In this document: in pieces, positions 47,761 through 55,864 of the stretch
How the letters are laid out: every line of letters starts with the position of its first letter
Numbering within the stretch: position 1 is the stretch's first letter
NCBI GenBank assembly: GCA_035539175.1
Contig: DATLIY010000007.1
Coordinates: 992,001 to 1,056,000, forward strand
Length of the DNA stretch: 64,000 nt
Reading direction: 5' to 3'
DNA from: Acidisarcina sp.
Lineage (GTDB): Bacteria; Acidobacteriota; Terriglobia; Terriglobales; Acidobacteriaceae
The notes under the pieces: model-generated
What the model was told of the DNA's origin: nothing
What the model saw: the letters and a program-made list of their open reading frames with translations, nothing else
Databases searched by the model: none
Program-made: the position numbers and the translations under genes

Positions 47761-47861
47761 AGGGTCCGGCCGGATTCCTGGTTTGCTTTCTGCACGGTTG
47801 CGCCCTATGCGGCCGCCTGAGAAGAAACGATATCCCTCGAACGGAATGGAAGGGGCCATGC

Positions 47862-48998
47862 GTGTTCTCGATTGCCATAGATGATGAAGCGGATAAGGCC
47901 TGGATGGCGCGGGCTCTGTTGCAGGCGGAGATGGGCAACGGTCTGGCCTCGCCCAATCCGACGGTGGGTTGCGTGATCGTCAAGAACGGCCGGGCCATTG
48001 GAGAAGGGTTCCATGCCTATGCGGAGAAAGACCACGCAGAGATTGTGGCCCTGCGAAATGCCGGAGCCGAGGCGCGGGGCGCTACCGCGTATGTGACGCT
48101 GGAACCGTGCAGCACGCAGGGGCGAACTGGACCCTGCGCCGACGCGTTGATCGCTGCCGGAGTCGCGCGGGTGGTCGTGGCAACCAGAGACCCCAATCCT
48201 GAGGTGAATGGCGGCGGCATTGTGAACCTGGTTGCGGCCGGGATCCGCGTGACAGTTGGGGTCCGCGAAGCTGAGGCGCGGCGGCTGAACGATGCCTTTG
48301 CCCAATCCATCCGCACGGGCCTGCCGCTGCTGTCGCTCAAGGCAGGCTTGAGCCTGGATGGACGCATTGCTCCGGCAAGCGGCATCCACTCCGGCGGAGA
48401 GCCGTACTGGATTACCGGGGAAGAATCGCGCGCCGAGGTACACCGCATGCGGCACGCGTCGGATGCAATTCTGCTGGGTATCAACTCGGCGCTGGCGGAC
48501 GATCCGCTGTTGACAGACCGCAGCGAGCTTCCCCGCCGCCGCCCCCTGCTGCGAGCCATCGTGGATTCCCAGCTCCGGTTGCCGGTCGATTCCCGCCTGG
48601 TATGCTCCGCGGCAGGAGATCTGGTCGTCTTCTGCACCGCAAGTTCGACGCTTGAAAAGCAGGCACGCATCCAGGCGCTCCAGGACCGTGGCGTGCAGGT
48701 GGAGGAGATGGGCGACGGCGACCGCGTGCCCCTCAAGCAGGTTTTGACGTGGCTTGCCGGACTGCGCATGACCAGCGTGCTGCTCGAGGGCGGTTCTGTG
48801 CTGAATACACAGGCCCTGCGCGAGGATCTGGTGGACAAAGTCAGCCTGTTCTATGCGCCGAGGTTTCTGGGCGGGGATGCGGTTCCCTTGATCGGCGGTC
48901 TGGAAGGAAAGCGGATCACGCTGAAGCACACGGAGATGGTGCGCTTCGACGAAGACGTGCTCATACGGGGTTTGATTCACGATCCCTGGGCAGACTGA
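47862..48998 (+). CDS. ribD: Bifunctional riboflavin deaminase/reductase
   Basis: Two steps of riboflavin synthesis. The N-terminal cytidine-deaminase-like domain has the zinc motif HAEIVAL and PCSTQGRTGPC, and the C-terminal RibD_C reductase domain has LSLDGRIAPASG, RHASDAILLGINSALADDP and VLLEGGSVLNTQALRE. At 378 aa it has the usual length. Start is GTG 47862 with AAGGGG about 7 nt before. No FMN riboswitch is seen upstream. ribE follows after an MFS gene inserted on the other strand. ribAB and ribH are not in this window. Confidence 0.95.
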   Translation: MFSIAIDDEADKAWMARALLQAEMGNGLASPNPTVGCVIVKNGRAIGEGFHAYAEKDHAEIVALRNAGAEARGATAYVTLEPCSTQGRTGPCADALIAAGVARVVVATRDPNPEVNGGGIVNLVAAGIRVTVGVREAEARRLNDAFAQSIRTGLPLLSLKAGLSLDGRIAPASGIHSGGEPYWITGEESRAEVHRMRHASDAILLGINSALADDPLLTDRSELPRRRPLLRAIVDSQLRLPVDSRLVCSAAGDLVVFCTASSTLEKQARIQALQDRGVQVEEMGDGDRVPLKQVLTWLAGLRMTSVLLEGGSVLNTQALREDLVDKVSLFYAPRFLGGDAVPLIGGLEGKRITLKHTEMVRFDEDVLIRGLIHDPWAD

Positions 48999-49009
48999 GC
49001 TTCGCCTGA

Positions 49010-50218
49010 CTAAGCTTCGTCTATCTGGCGGGATTGGGTTGCCCGCCGATAGATCGCCACCGTGAGCAGGATGCCGCCGACACACATGACTGCGGCAAAG
49101 AGAAATATCCCCGAATACCCATAGCCGCTGATGATCAGCCCGGCAATTGGGCCGGTAATCCCCATCGCGAGATCCATGAAGGCGTTATAGAGACCAAGCG
49201 CGGACCCGCTATTCGCTGGTGACACGGTCCTGACCGCCTCCACCCCAAGCGCGGGAAAGACCAGGGCAAAGCCGGTGCCGGTAAGCCCCGCGCCGAGCAG
49301 AGCCACCGACGAGGTCGAGGCAAGCCACAGCAGTACCAGGCCCACCGTTTCCACCGCCAGCGAAACCAGTGCGACCGGGAAGCCTCCCCGGCGTTCGATG
49401 CTGCGAGCAAAAAGCAGCCGGGTGGCGATAAAGCACAGCCCGAAGACCGAGAGCGAGAAGGCGGCGTTGTTCCATTGGCGATTGGCGTAATAGAGCGTGA
49501 TGAAAGACGCGATGGCGCCGAAGCCGACTGTCCCCAGGGCGAGGCTCATGCCATGCGGAAAGACCTTGCCCAGAACATGTTGGAAGGTCAGGCTCTCCCC
49601 CTTGATGACGCGGACAGCTGCGATTTTCGCCGCCAGCACATAGCCCGCGAACGAGAGGATCAGAACCAGCACTGCCAGCGAGCCAAGACCAAACCGGCCG
49701 TTTACCCAGACACCGACGGGCGCTCCGATGGCGAGCGCGCCGTAGGTGGCAATGCCGCTCCAGGAGATCACCTCCGCCGTGTGCTCCTGCCCCACGCGCC
49801 CCATACCCCAGATCGTGACGCCCGTAGCAGTACAGCTTTCCCCTGCTCCCAGCAGAAGGCGGCTGGCCAGAAGCAGCAGCAGGGAGAGAAGCGGGCGATG
49901 GCGCAGCAACGCGGCAAGTAACAGAACGGCTCCGCTGCAGGTGGTGTACACCTGGCCTTTCATCACCGTACGCTTGGCTCCCAACGTGTCGCCCATATGG
50001 CCTGCCCATGGCCGGGTGACCAGCGTGGCAACGTACTGCATGCTGATGGCAAGGCCCGCCATCAACGGCATGTATCCCAGGTCCAGATGGACGAAGGAAG
50101 GCAGCACGGCAAGCTGGATCCCAATGCACAAATAGCAGAGAAAGCTGAGAAAGGCCGTCCTGACAATGCGCCGCGTGAGCGCGATATGCTCCTCGCTCTG
50201 TTGGTCCGCTAACGTCAT
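49010..50218 (-). CDS. MFS exporter, YfcJ/YhhS-like
   Basis: A 402-aa, twelve-helix major facilitator protein. The loop 2-3 motif is RPWAGHMGDTLGAKRTVMKG, cited in part (GHMGDTLGAKR), with helix 5 motif C-like WSGIATYGALAIGAPVG, which is typical of drug/sugar exporters such as YhhS and YfcJ. The second half has IERRGGFPVALVS. It lies on the minus strand between ribD and ribE, ending 12 bp after ribD and starting 48 bp before ribE, so it splits an otherwise continuous riboflavin pair. Substrate is unknown; a link with flavin export is only a guess from position. Confidence 0.88.
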   Translation of the reverse strand: MTLADQQSEEHIALTRRIVRTAFLSFLCYLCIGIQLAVLPSFVHLDLGYMPLMAGLAISMQYVATLVTRPWAGHMGDTLGAKRTVMKGQVYTTCSGAVLLLAALLRHRPLLSLLLLLASRLLLGAGESCTATGVTIWGMGRVGQEHTAEVISWSGIATYGALAIGAPVGVWVNGRFGLGSLAVLVLILSFAGYVLAAKIAAVRVIKGESLTFQHVLGKVFPHGMSLALGTVGFGAIASFITLYYANRQWNNAAFSLSVFGLCFIATRLLFARSIERRGGFPVALVSLAVETVGLVLLWLASTSSVALLGAGLTGTGFALVFPALGVEAVRTVSPANSGSALGLYNAFMDLAMGITGPIAGLIISGYGYSGIFLFAAVMCVGGILLTVAIYRRATQSRQIDEA

Positions 50219-50265
50219 ATACGTAAGGTCATATGCTGTAAGTCACCTGCGATAAGCTTAGAGAT

Positions 50266-50946
50266 ATGTTTACAGGATTGGTAGAGCAGACAGGGACCAT
50301 CGTCAGTGTGGAGGAGCGCTCCGGAGCAAGACGGATCACCGTAGCCGCCCCGGGACTCGCTTCGCGTCTCCGCGAGGGCGACAGCGTTGCGGTGAGCGGA
50401 GTCTGCCTGACGGCTCTCGACATCGAGCCGGAGGCCGATCCTCCCGTCTTCCATGCCGACCTGGCGCAGGAGACGGTAAACCGCACTTCGCTGGCGGTCC
50501 TGCAACCGGGATCGGAGGTCAACCTGGAGCTGCCCACCGCCGCAGGAAGTCCTCTCGGAGGGCATGTGGTTCAGGGCCACGTGGATGGTGTCGGCAGCCT
50601 GGTATCGCTCGAACAGGTTTCCGATGAGGCAGACCCCGCACTGGCCGACTGGTGGCTGAAGGTGACGGTTCCGGAAAACGTGACCCGCTTCATGATCGAG
50701 AAGGGATCGATCGCCATCGAGGGCATCAGCCTGACCATTGCCAGCTTTGAGCCGGGCCTGCCGGAAGGAGATGTGGTCACGGTCGCAATCATTCCCCACA
50801 CCTACCTGGCAACGAATCTGCACACCATGCGGCCGGGCCGGCCCGTAAACATTGAAGCCGATGTGCTGGTGAAGTTTGCCGCGCAGCAGAAACGCGTGCC
50901 TGAGTTCGATCTGACTGAAGACTTTCTGCTCGCACAGGGGTATTGA
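50266..50946 (+). CDS. ribE: Riboflavin synthase (alpha subunit)
   Basis: Dismutates two 6,7-dimethyl-8-ribityllumazine molecules to riboflavin. The 226-aa product opens with the family hallmark MFTGLVEQTG and has two lumazine-binding repeats: GDSVAVSGVCLTAL and then GHVVQGHVDGVG and IEKGSIAIEGISLTIA; the C-terminal helix follows. The length is slightly above the usual 200-215 aa. Two further residues blocks (HTYLATNLHTMRPGRPVNIE) match the second barrel. It is divergent from the MFS gene and starts the plus-strand run leading to the two 187-aa paralogues. Confidence 0.96.
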   Translation: MFTGLVEQTGTIVSVEERSGARRITVAAPGLASRLREGDSVAVSGVCLTALDIEPEADPPVFHADLAQETVNRTSLAVLQPGSEVNLELPTAAGSPLGGHVVQGHVDGVGSLVSLEQVSDEADPALADWWLKVTVPENVTRFMIEKGSIAIEGISLTIASFEPGLPEGDVVTVAIIPHTYLATNLHTMRPGRPVNIEADVLVKFAAQQKRVPEFDLTEDFLLAQGY

Positions 50947-51065
50947 TCCTCCTGTCGTGACGCAGCACACAGCAGCGTGTGACATCGCGGTTGCAAGCAA
51001 AGATCGCCGCATCCCATCCAATGCCGGCAGAACTTGCTCAGTTCTCCCGGCAAAGGAGGGCTCTT

Positions 51066-51629
51066 ATGAGATTTCCTCTAGTACTTCGCATCTCTGCCGG
51101 GTTCGCTCTATTCGCGTGCTTCCTTGCAATCGGCGCGCGGTGGATGTCAGCAGAGTCTCCTGATTCGACAGCCATTTCCAATCTGCTGGCACAAGCGAAG
51201 AGCCAGGCAGTGGTTGCCGAGAATGATGCCGCCATACTCGAGTCCTATACGCACCCCGGATCCGCTTGGGAGACACACGCTGCGCAGCTTCGAACCATCG
51301 CGGAACATGTGAACGCCCTGGCCGAAACCGTGAAGCAGTTAAACGGCCTGCGCGAGGAAGGATCTCCCTGGCAGCAGGAGGCAATTTTCCAGATTAATCC
51401 TCTGCTGCGGCATCAGGTCGATCAAATCAACGCAACAATCAAGCACCTGAACGATAACAAAGACCGCATCCATATGCCGGCGTATCGCAACTACACAGCG
51501 GCCGGGCATGAACTCGCAACCCGCACAGCAACCGCTGTCAGCGACTTCGTGGAATATGGCAAAGCAAGATCGAAGGCTGGATCTTTGGAACAGGAGTTGG
51601 AGTTACCCAGCTCTGGTACCGGCAAGTAA
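51066..51629 (+). CDS. Unknown membrane-anchored helical protein, paralogue 1
   Basis: A 187-aa protein starting at ATG 51066, with AGGAGGG 5 nt upstream. An N-terminal signal anchor (about residues 7-29, ending near SAES) is followed by about 150 residues predicted helical: LLAQAKSQAVVAENDAAILESY, AEHVNALAETVKQLN. A strongly conserved block reads EGSPWQQEAI..INPLLRH, and the end is ELPSSGTGK. The next gene is a same-length copy, about 59% identical by my count. I recognise no named family. It resembles a periplasmic helical-bundle protein, perhaps four-helix. Not linked to ribE functionally as far as I can tell. Confidence 0.72.
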   Translation: MRFPLVLRISAGFALFACFLAIGARWMSAESPDSTAISNLLAQAKSQAVVAENDAAILESYTHPGSAWETHAAQLRTIAEHVNALAETVKQLNGLREEGSPWQQEAIFQINPLLRHQVDQINATIKHLNDNKDRIHMPAYRNYTAAGHELATRTATAVSDFVEYGKARSKAGSLEQELELPSSGTGK

Positions 51630-51805
51630 GCGGAGATCTTCTGCCTGCTCGTTCACTATGGCCTGACCCGACCGGAAGCCTCTGCTCCATCTGCCCCCTG
51701 AAGGACGCAACACACTGATTCCTACAAGATCCAAGATGGCAGCAGAAGGGTCGGCATCCCGTTCAAGGAAGACGGACTAAGGGGGGCTTTTGCAAAGGAG
51801 GAATC

Positions 51806-52369
51806 ATGAAATCCCGATGGATAATTCGAATCTCTGCCGGTTTCGTTGCTGTCATGTTTCTGCTGTTCATGGGCTGGCGGTTCACGTCGGCGCAAACGAC
51901 GGATTCGGCGGCGGTTTCCCAACTGCTGGCCGACGCGAGAACCCAGGCAAGGCTCGCGGAAGACGATGCCGCTATGCTTGAATCCTTTACTACGTCCGGG
52001 GTCTCGTGGCAGACACATTCAAGCCAGTTGAACTCCATGAAGGAGCATGTGAACGACTTAGGCAAGACGGTGAAGCAGTTAAATGACATCCGCGGAGAAG
52101 GATCGCCCTGGCAGCAGGAAGCAATCGATCGCATCAATCCCTTGCTGCGCCATATGGCCGATCAGCTTACGACCACCATCAACCACCTGAACAACAACCA
52201 GTCTCGTGTCGGGTTGCCGCCGTATCGCGATTACACGACCGCCAACCACGAGCTCGCATCCAGAACGGCGGCTACCATCAACGACTTTGTGGAGTATGGC
52301 AAAGCCAAAGCAAAAGCTCAGTCCCTCGAGCAGAAGCTTGAACTACCCTCTTCGGGCACGGGTGAGTAG
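51806..52369 (+). CDS. Unknown membrane-anchored helical protein, paralogue 2
   Basis: Also exactly 187 aa and alignable without gaps to the preceding gene, with about 110 of 187 positions identical by hand count. A near-ideal SD, AAAGGAGG, lies 6 nt before the ATG. N-terminal anchor (residues 7-29, ending SAQTT), helical region with LAEDDAAMLESF and MKEHVNDLGKTVKQLND, the conserved block GSPWQQEAIDRINPLLRH, YRDYTTANHELASRTAA, DFVEYGKAKAKA and the ELPSSGTGE tail. Conservation is lowest in the anchor and linker, highest in the centre and end, so the fold and C-terminus seem to be under selection. Function unknown. Confidence 0.75.
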   Translation: MKSRWIIRISAGFVAVMFLLFMGWRFTSAQTTDSAAVSQLLADARTQARLAEDDAAMLESFTTSGVSWQTHSSQLNSMKEHVNDLGKTVKQLNDIRGEGSPWQQEAIDRINPLLRHMADQLTTTINHLNNNQSRVGLPPYRDYTTANHELASRTAATINDFVEYGKAKAKAQSLEQKLELPSSGTGE

Positions 52370-52453
52370 CAGTGACGCGCATGAAGGCGCGGTTATCAGT
52401 CTAGTTCTGCCCGATTGATCCAGACTTGGACGAGCCGCGCCTGGCATGCAAAT

Positions 52454-52654
52454 TCACACGGAACTGAACTGGGAAGCAAGAATCGTGACGCCGGCGCCTA
52501 TCGCTCGATTCATGCCGGATGCACCATCGACACTGGGCCCCTTGCGGTAGAAGCTGATGAGGAAGACCAGCAACAGCCCAGCGAATAGCACAACACCCGC
52601 CCAGAAAATAAGACTTCCTAATCTTGCGGGTGATGGTTCTGGCCTGACAGCCAT
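52454..52654 (-). CDS. Small membrane protein
   Basis: A 66-aa protein with one clear transmembrane helix (LIFWAGVVLFAGLLLVFLIS, residues about 14-33) and a hydrophobic C-terminus. AAGGAG precedes the ATG by 9 bases, which makes translation plausible. It lies downstream of thrC on the same strand (gap 126 bp) and could be a small stress or transporter-associated protein, but there is no motif to support a name. Short ORFs of this kind can be false; the SD and the hydrophobic pattern are the only evidence. Confidence 0.5.
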   Translation of the reverse strand: MAVRPEPSPARLGSLIFWAGVVLFAGLLLVFLISFYRKGPSVDGASGMNRAIGAGVTILASQFSSV

Positions 52655-52779
52655 GGGGGATTCTCCTTACCGTTTGAGATTGGCGGCAGCAGAGGAAGGT
52701 TGTTTATCGATTAGCAACGGGCCAGCGAGGACTCCGTATCGAAGTGCTGCACGGAGATGCCGCAAAACTCTCTCCGCAC

Positions 52780-54045
52780 CTATTGCGGAGTGATGATGCC
52801 ACCAACGCGGCTCTTTGCGGGTAGCTGAATGCCGCGATGATCCCGTTCGGCCAGAGGATTGGCTCCAGCCGCCGTGGGAGACTCCAGGTGCATCGCCTTG
52901 GCCAGCACATCGGTGTACTTCAGTCCGGAGCCGGTGTTGAAGAGGACGACGCGGTCCGTGGGCTGGAGTACTCCTGTCGCGATCAGATGATCGTAGGCTG
53001 CCGTGGCTGCAGCGCCCTCGGGCGAGAGCAGGATGCCTTCCTGCCGCGCCCAATCCAGCAGGGAGGCAAGAATCGCCTGGTCGGGTAGATCCAGCGCCAT
53101 TCCCCCGGATTCCCGCAGGATCTCGAGAATAATGGCATCGCCGTATGGCTTGGGCACACGCAGGCCGGAGGCGAAGGTGCTGGCCTCCGGGAAGAACTCC
53201 GAGACTGTAGCTCCCTGCCGGAAGGCACGCGCGATGGGCGCGCATCCTGACGACTGCAGGGCAAACATACGCGGTCTGCGCCCTGGCTTCACCCAGCCGA
53301 GCTCCTCCATCTCAGCAAACGCCTTCCACATGCCGATGAGGCCTACACCCCCACCCGTGGGATAAAAAACCGCATCCGGGTACTCCCATCCAAGCTGCTC
53401 CACCAGTTCGTAGCCCATGGTCTTCTTGCCTTCCACGCGGAAGGGCTCTTTGAGGGTGGAGACGTCAAACCAGCCCTCCTGCTCCCTGCGCTCGGCGACG
53501 ATGCGGGCGCAATCGGAGATAAGTCCATCGACAAGAGTGACTTTGGCTCCATAGGCCACCGCTTCCAGGTAGTTGGCAAAGGGCACGTCGCGCGGCATGA
53601 AGAGATTAGCCTCGATGCCGGCGGCGGCAGCATATGCGGCAAGCGCTCCCGCGGCATTGCCCGCGGAGGGGACAGCTAACTTTTTGATTCCATAGTGCCT
53701 GGCCATGGAGACGGCAAGCGAAAGGCCACGGGCTTTGAAGCTTCCCGTGGGGTTGTTCGCCTCCTCCTTGAGAAAAACGTGGGGATTGCGCCGGCTGCGG
53801 AGCATCGGGGTCCAGCCCTCGCCAAGGGTCACGGGCTCGACCTCAGGCAGGACGCTCGAATAGCGCCACATGCCACGGCTGGGCGCACGATCGACGTCGC
53901 TGGGTCGAGCGGCGGTGCGGCGCAGCGCGTCCATGTCATAGCGGACATAGAGTGCGCCAGCACACGCTGGGCAGACAGTTTGCGGGGTGGCGGGCGAAAG
54001 ATGCGTATGGCAGCGAGAGCACTCAAGAAAGGCAATTGCCGGCAT
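52780..54045 (-). CDS. thrC: Threonine synthase
   Basis: PLP enzyme converting O-phosphohomoserine to threonine. At 421 aa it is the threonine-synthase-like form with an N-terminal zinc ribbon (Cys9, Cys12, Cys25, Cys28). The PLP-binding lysine is in TGSFKARG, and the phosphate-binding Gly-rich loop is PTGGGVGLIG. The C-terminal FNTGSGLKYTDVL matches ThrC better than threonine dehydratase. The ATG at 54045 has no strong SD. It works downstream of asd and lysC at 61-64 kb; thrA/thrB (homoserine dehydrogenase and kinase) are not in this window. Divergent from the HAD gene. Confidence 0.92.
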   Translation of the reverse strand: MPAIAFLECSRCHTHLSPATPQTVCPACAGALYVRYDMDALRRTAARPSDVDRAPSRGMWRYSSVLPEVEPVTLGEGWTPMLRSRRNPHVFLKEEANNPTGSFKARGLSLAVSMARHYGIKKLAVPSAGNAAGALAAYAAAAGIEANLFMPRDVPFANYLEAVAYGAKVTLVDGLISDCARIVAERREQEGWFDVSTLKEPFRVEGKKTMGYELVEQLGWEYPDAVFYPTGGGVGLIGMWKAFAEMEELGWVKPGRRPRMFALQSSGCAPIARAFRQGATVSEFFPEASTFASGLRVPKPYGDAIILEILRESGGMALDLPDQAILASLLDWARQEGILLSPEGAAATAAYDHLIATGVLQPTDRVVLFNTGSGLKYTDVLAKAMHLESPTAAGANPLAERDHRGIQLPAKSRVGGIITPQ

Positions 54046-54083
54046 ACGTCAAAGATTAACGGATCGGCAGGTAAACTGGGAGC

Positions 54084-54992
54084 ATGACCTCTGCCTCCCT
54101 GGCCGCCCCGGTAAAGATGATCGCCATCGATATCGATGGCACGATATTGCCGTCACGAGGAACCGCGATCAGCGAACGCAATCAGCGGGCCCTGCGCGCA
54201 GCCGAGGCCGCGGGAATTGAGATCGTAATCGCTACCGGCCGCCGCCAGGCCTTTGCCCTGCCGATTGTGGAGCCGGTGGGCCTGAGCCAGGAGACGATCC
54301 TGATCTCCTCGAATGGCTCGATTACAAGGAATTTTGCAGGGGATCTGCTGGAGCGCTCGCTGGTGCCCTCGGCAACCGCACGGGAGCTTTGCCGGATGCT
54401 GCGCAACTATGGCTCGACGGTCATGACCTTCGACCGGGAGGGACCGGGATCGCTGGTGATTGAGTCCCTGCAAACGCTGCACGAGCGCATCGCGCTGTGG
54501 GTGGAAGCCAATCGCAGCTCGCTGGCCGAGGTGGTTCCGCTGGAGCGGGCGCTGGACGATGGGGAGTCTCCGGTGCAGGCGATGGTCTGCGGCACTGTGG
54601 AGGCGATGCGGGAGGCCTATGATGCGCTAGCATCGAGCGCGATGGCCCAGGAGATCGCCCTGCACCGAACGGAATATCCGCGGCGCAATCTGTGCATCGT
54701 GGACATTCTGCCGCAAGGCTGCTCGAAGGGTGCGGCGCTGGAGCGGCTGGCCCGGCAGCGAGGCATAGGCCGCGAGCAAGTAATGGCCATCGGCGACAAC
54801 TACAACGACGTGGAGATGATGGCCTTTGCCGGCCGCGGAGTGCTGATGGGCAACGCCACCCCTGAATTGCAGCAGATCGGACAGGAGCACGGTTGGCTGA
54901 TCACCGGCACCAACGACGAGGATGGTGTAGCCCAGGTGATTGAATCCGTATGCCTGGATTCTGAGACAGTCGGCCAGGCGGATCGGGCATGA
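54084..54992 (+). CDS. HAD-IIB (Cof-type) sugar-phosphatase-like protein
   Basis: A 302-aa haloacid-dehalogenase hydrolase. Motif I is AIDIDGTILPSRG (the nucleophile and acid/base Asp), motif II is LISSNGS, motif III contains KGAALERLARQRG, and motif IV is GDNYNDVEMMAFAG. The C2B cap between motifs II and III is typical of Cof/YidA members that dephosphorylate sugar or cofactor phosphates; the substrate is not predictable. Its stop overlaps an ATG (54989) that opens the frame leading to the lytic transglycosylase, so the two may be coupled. Confidence 0.92.
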   Translation: MTSASLAAPVKMIAIDIDGTILPSRGTAISERNQRALRAAEAAGIEIVIATGRRQAFALPIVEPVGLSQETILISSNGSITRNFAGDLLERSLVPSATARELCRMLRNYGSTVMTFDREGPGSLVIESLQTLHERIALWVEANRSSLAEVVPLERALDDGESPVQAMVCGTVEAMREAYDALASSAMAQEIALHRTEYPRRNLCIVDILPQGCSKGAALERLARQRGIGREQVMAIGDNYNDVEMMAFAGRGVLMGNATPELQQIGQEHGWLITGTNDEDGVAQVIESVCLDSETVGQADRA

Positions 54993-55063
54993 GCCTCCCC
55001 CGCCGGTGGCAGAGGAATTCCCCTGCCGAAGTGATAGAGTGCCTGAAGTATGGTGCGACGAGG

Positions 55064-55843
55064 ATGAAGGCAGGGCGTAAGGCCGGCTGGACGCGCACCG
55101 TCGCGATAGCGGCGGCGCTGCTGGGCGCTGCTGCGAGCGGCGCGGTGGCAGCGGACGCCTCTGCCCTGCACGTCACGCTGTCCAACGGATTTGACCTGAT
55201 CTGCGATCACCGGGAGTCGGTCGGAAACCGTGTCCGGCTTTATCTGCAGCCGGGCAGCCAGAGCTTTGTAGAAGTAGCCGGGGAAGAGATTGTGAGCGTG
55301 GAGCCTGCTCCGGCCGTGAAGTTCGCGGAACAGCAAACTTCTGCGACAGCAGCAGCGGAACGGCGTCTGCCCGACCCTACGCCGGAACAGCTGCACGAGA
55401 TGATGTCGCAGGCCGGAGCGCAGCATAATCTTGACGTGGATCTGCTGGCCAGCGTGGTTCGCGCCGAGAGCGGCGGCAACATCCGCGCGGTGAGCCGGAC
55501 CGGAGCCCGCGGCCTGATGCAGTTAATGCCAGGGACGGCGGCGCAACTGGGCGTGGCAGACAGCTTTCGTCCGGAGCAAAACATCAACGGCGGCACTACC
55601 TACCTGGATGCGCTGCTGACGCGCTACCACGACGATATTCCGCTGGCCCTGGCGGCATACAATGCCGGACCTGCCGCGGTGGACCGCTATCACGGCATTC
55701 CGCCGTACCATGAGACACGCGCCTACGTTGCCCGCGTGATTCATGAGTTCAACCGGCGCAAGACGCTGGCGGAGCGCGAGGCGAACTCACCTTCGCGCCG
55801 TGCAAGCCAGACGGCAAGCGCAACGCAGAAGCATATCCAGTAG
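55064..55843 (+). CDS. Soluble lytic transglycosylase (SLT family)
   Basis: Cleaves the glycan chain of peptidoglycan, in the periplasm. Start at ATG 55064 gives 259 aa with a signal peptide (TRTVAIAAALLGAAASGAVA); ATG 54989 overlapping the HAD stop would add 25 residues before it, so it is less likely. A short beta-rich N-domain (residues about 35-85) is followed by the SLT domain: catalytic Glu135 in VVRAESGGNIRAVS, ARGLMQLMPGTAAQLG, and LALAAYNAGPAAVDRY. The Gly-Leu-Met-Gln and Ala-Tyr-Asn-Ala-Gly motifs are diagnostic of family 1 enzymes. Confidence 0.92.
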   Translation: MKAGRKAGWTRTVAIAAALLGAAASGAVAADASALHVTLSNGFDLICDHRESVGNRVRLYLQPGSQSFVEVAGEEIVSVEPAPAVKFAEQQTSATAAAERRLPDPTPEQLHEMMSQAGAQHNLDVDLLASVVRAESGGNIRAVSRTGARGLMQLMPGTAAQLGVADSFRPEQNINGGTTYLDALLTRYHDDIPLALAAYNAGPAAVDRYHGIPPYHETRAYVARVIHEFNRRKTLAEREANSPSRRASQTASATQKHIQ

Positions 55844-55864
55844 CAGCATTGGAGAGCGTTTATT

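Noticed and set aside
47534-47861. FMN riboswitch ahead of ribD
   Set aside because: The conserved RFN core (AGGGTGAA-like and GGCGGT segments) was not found in this gap.
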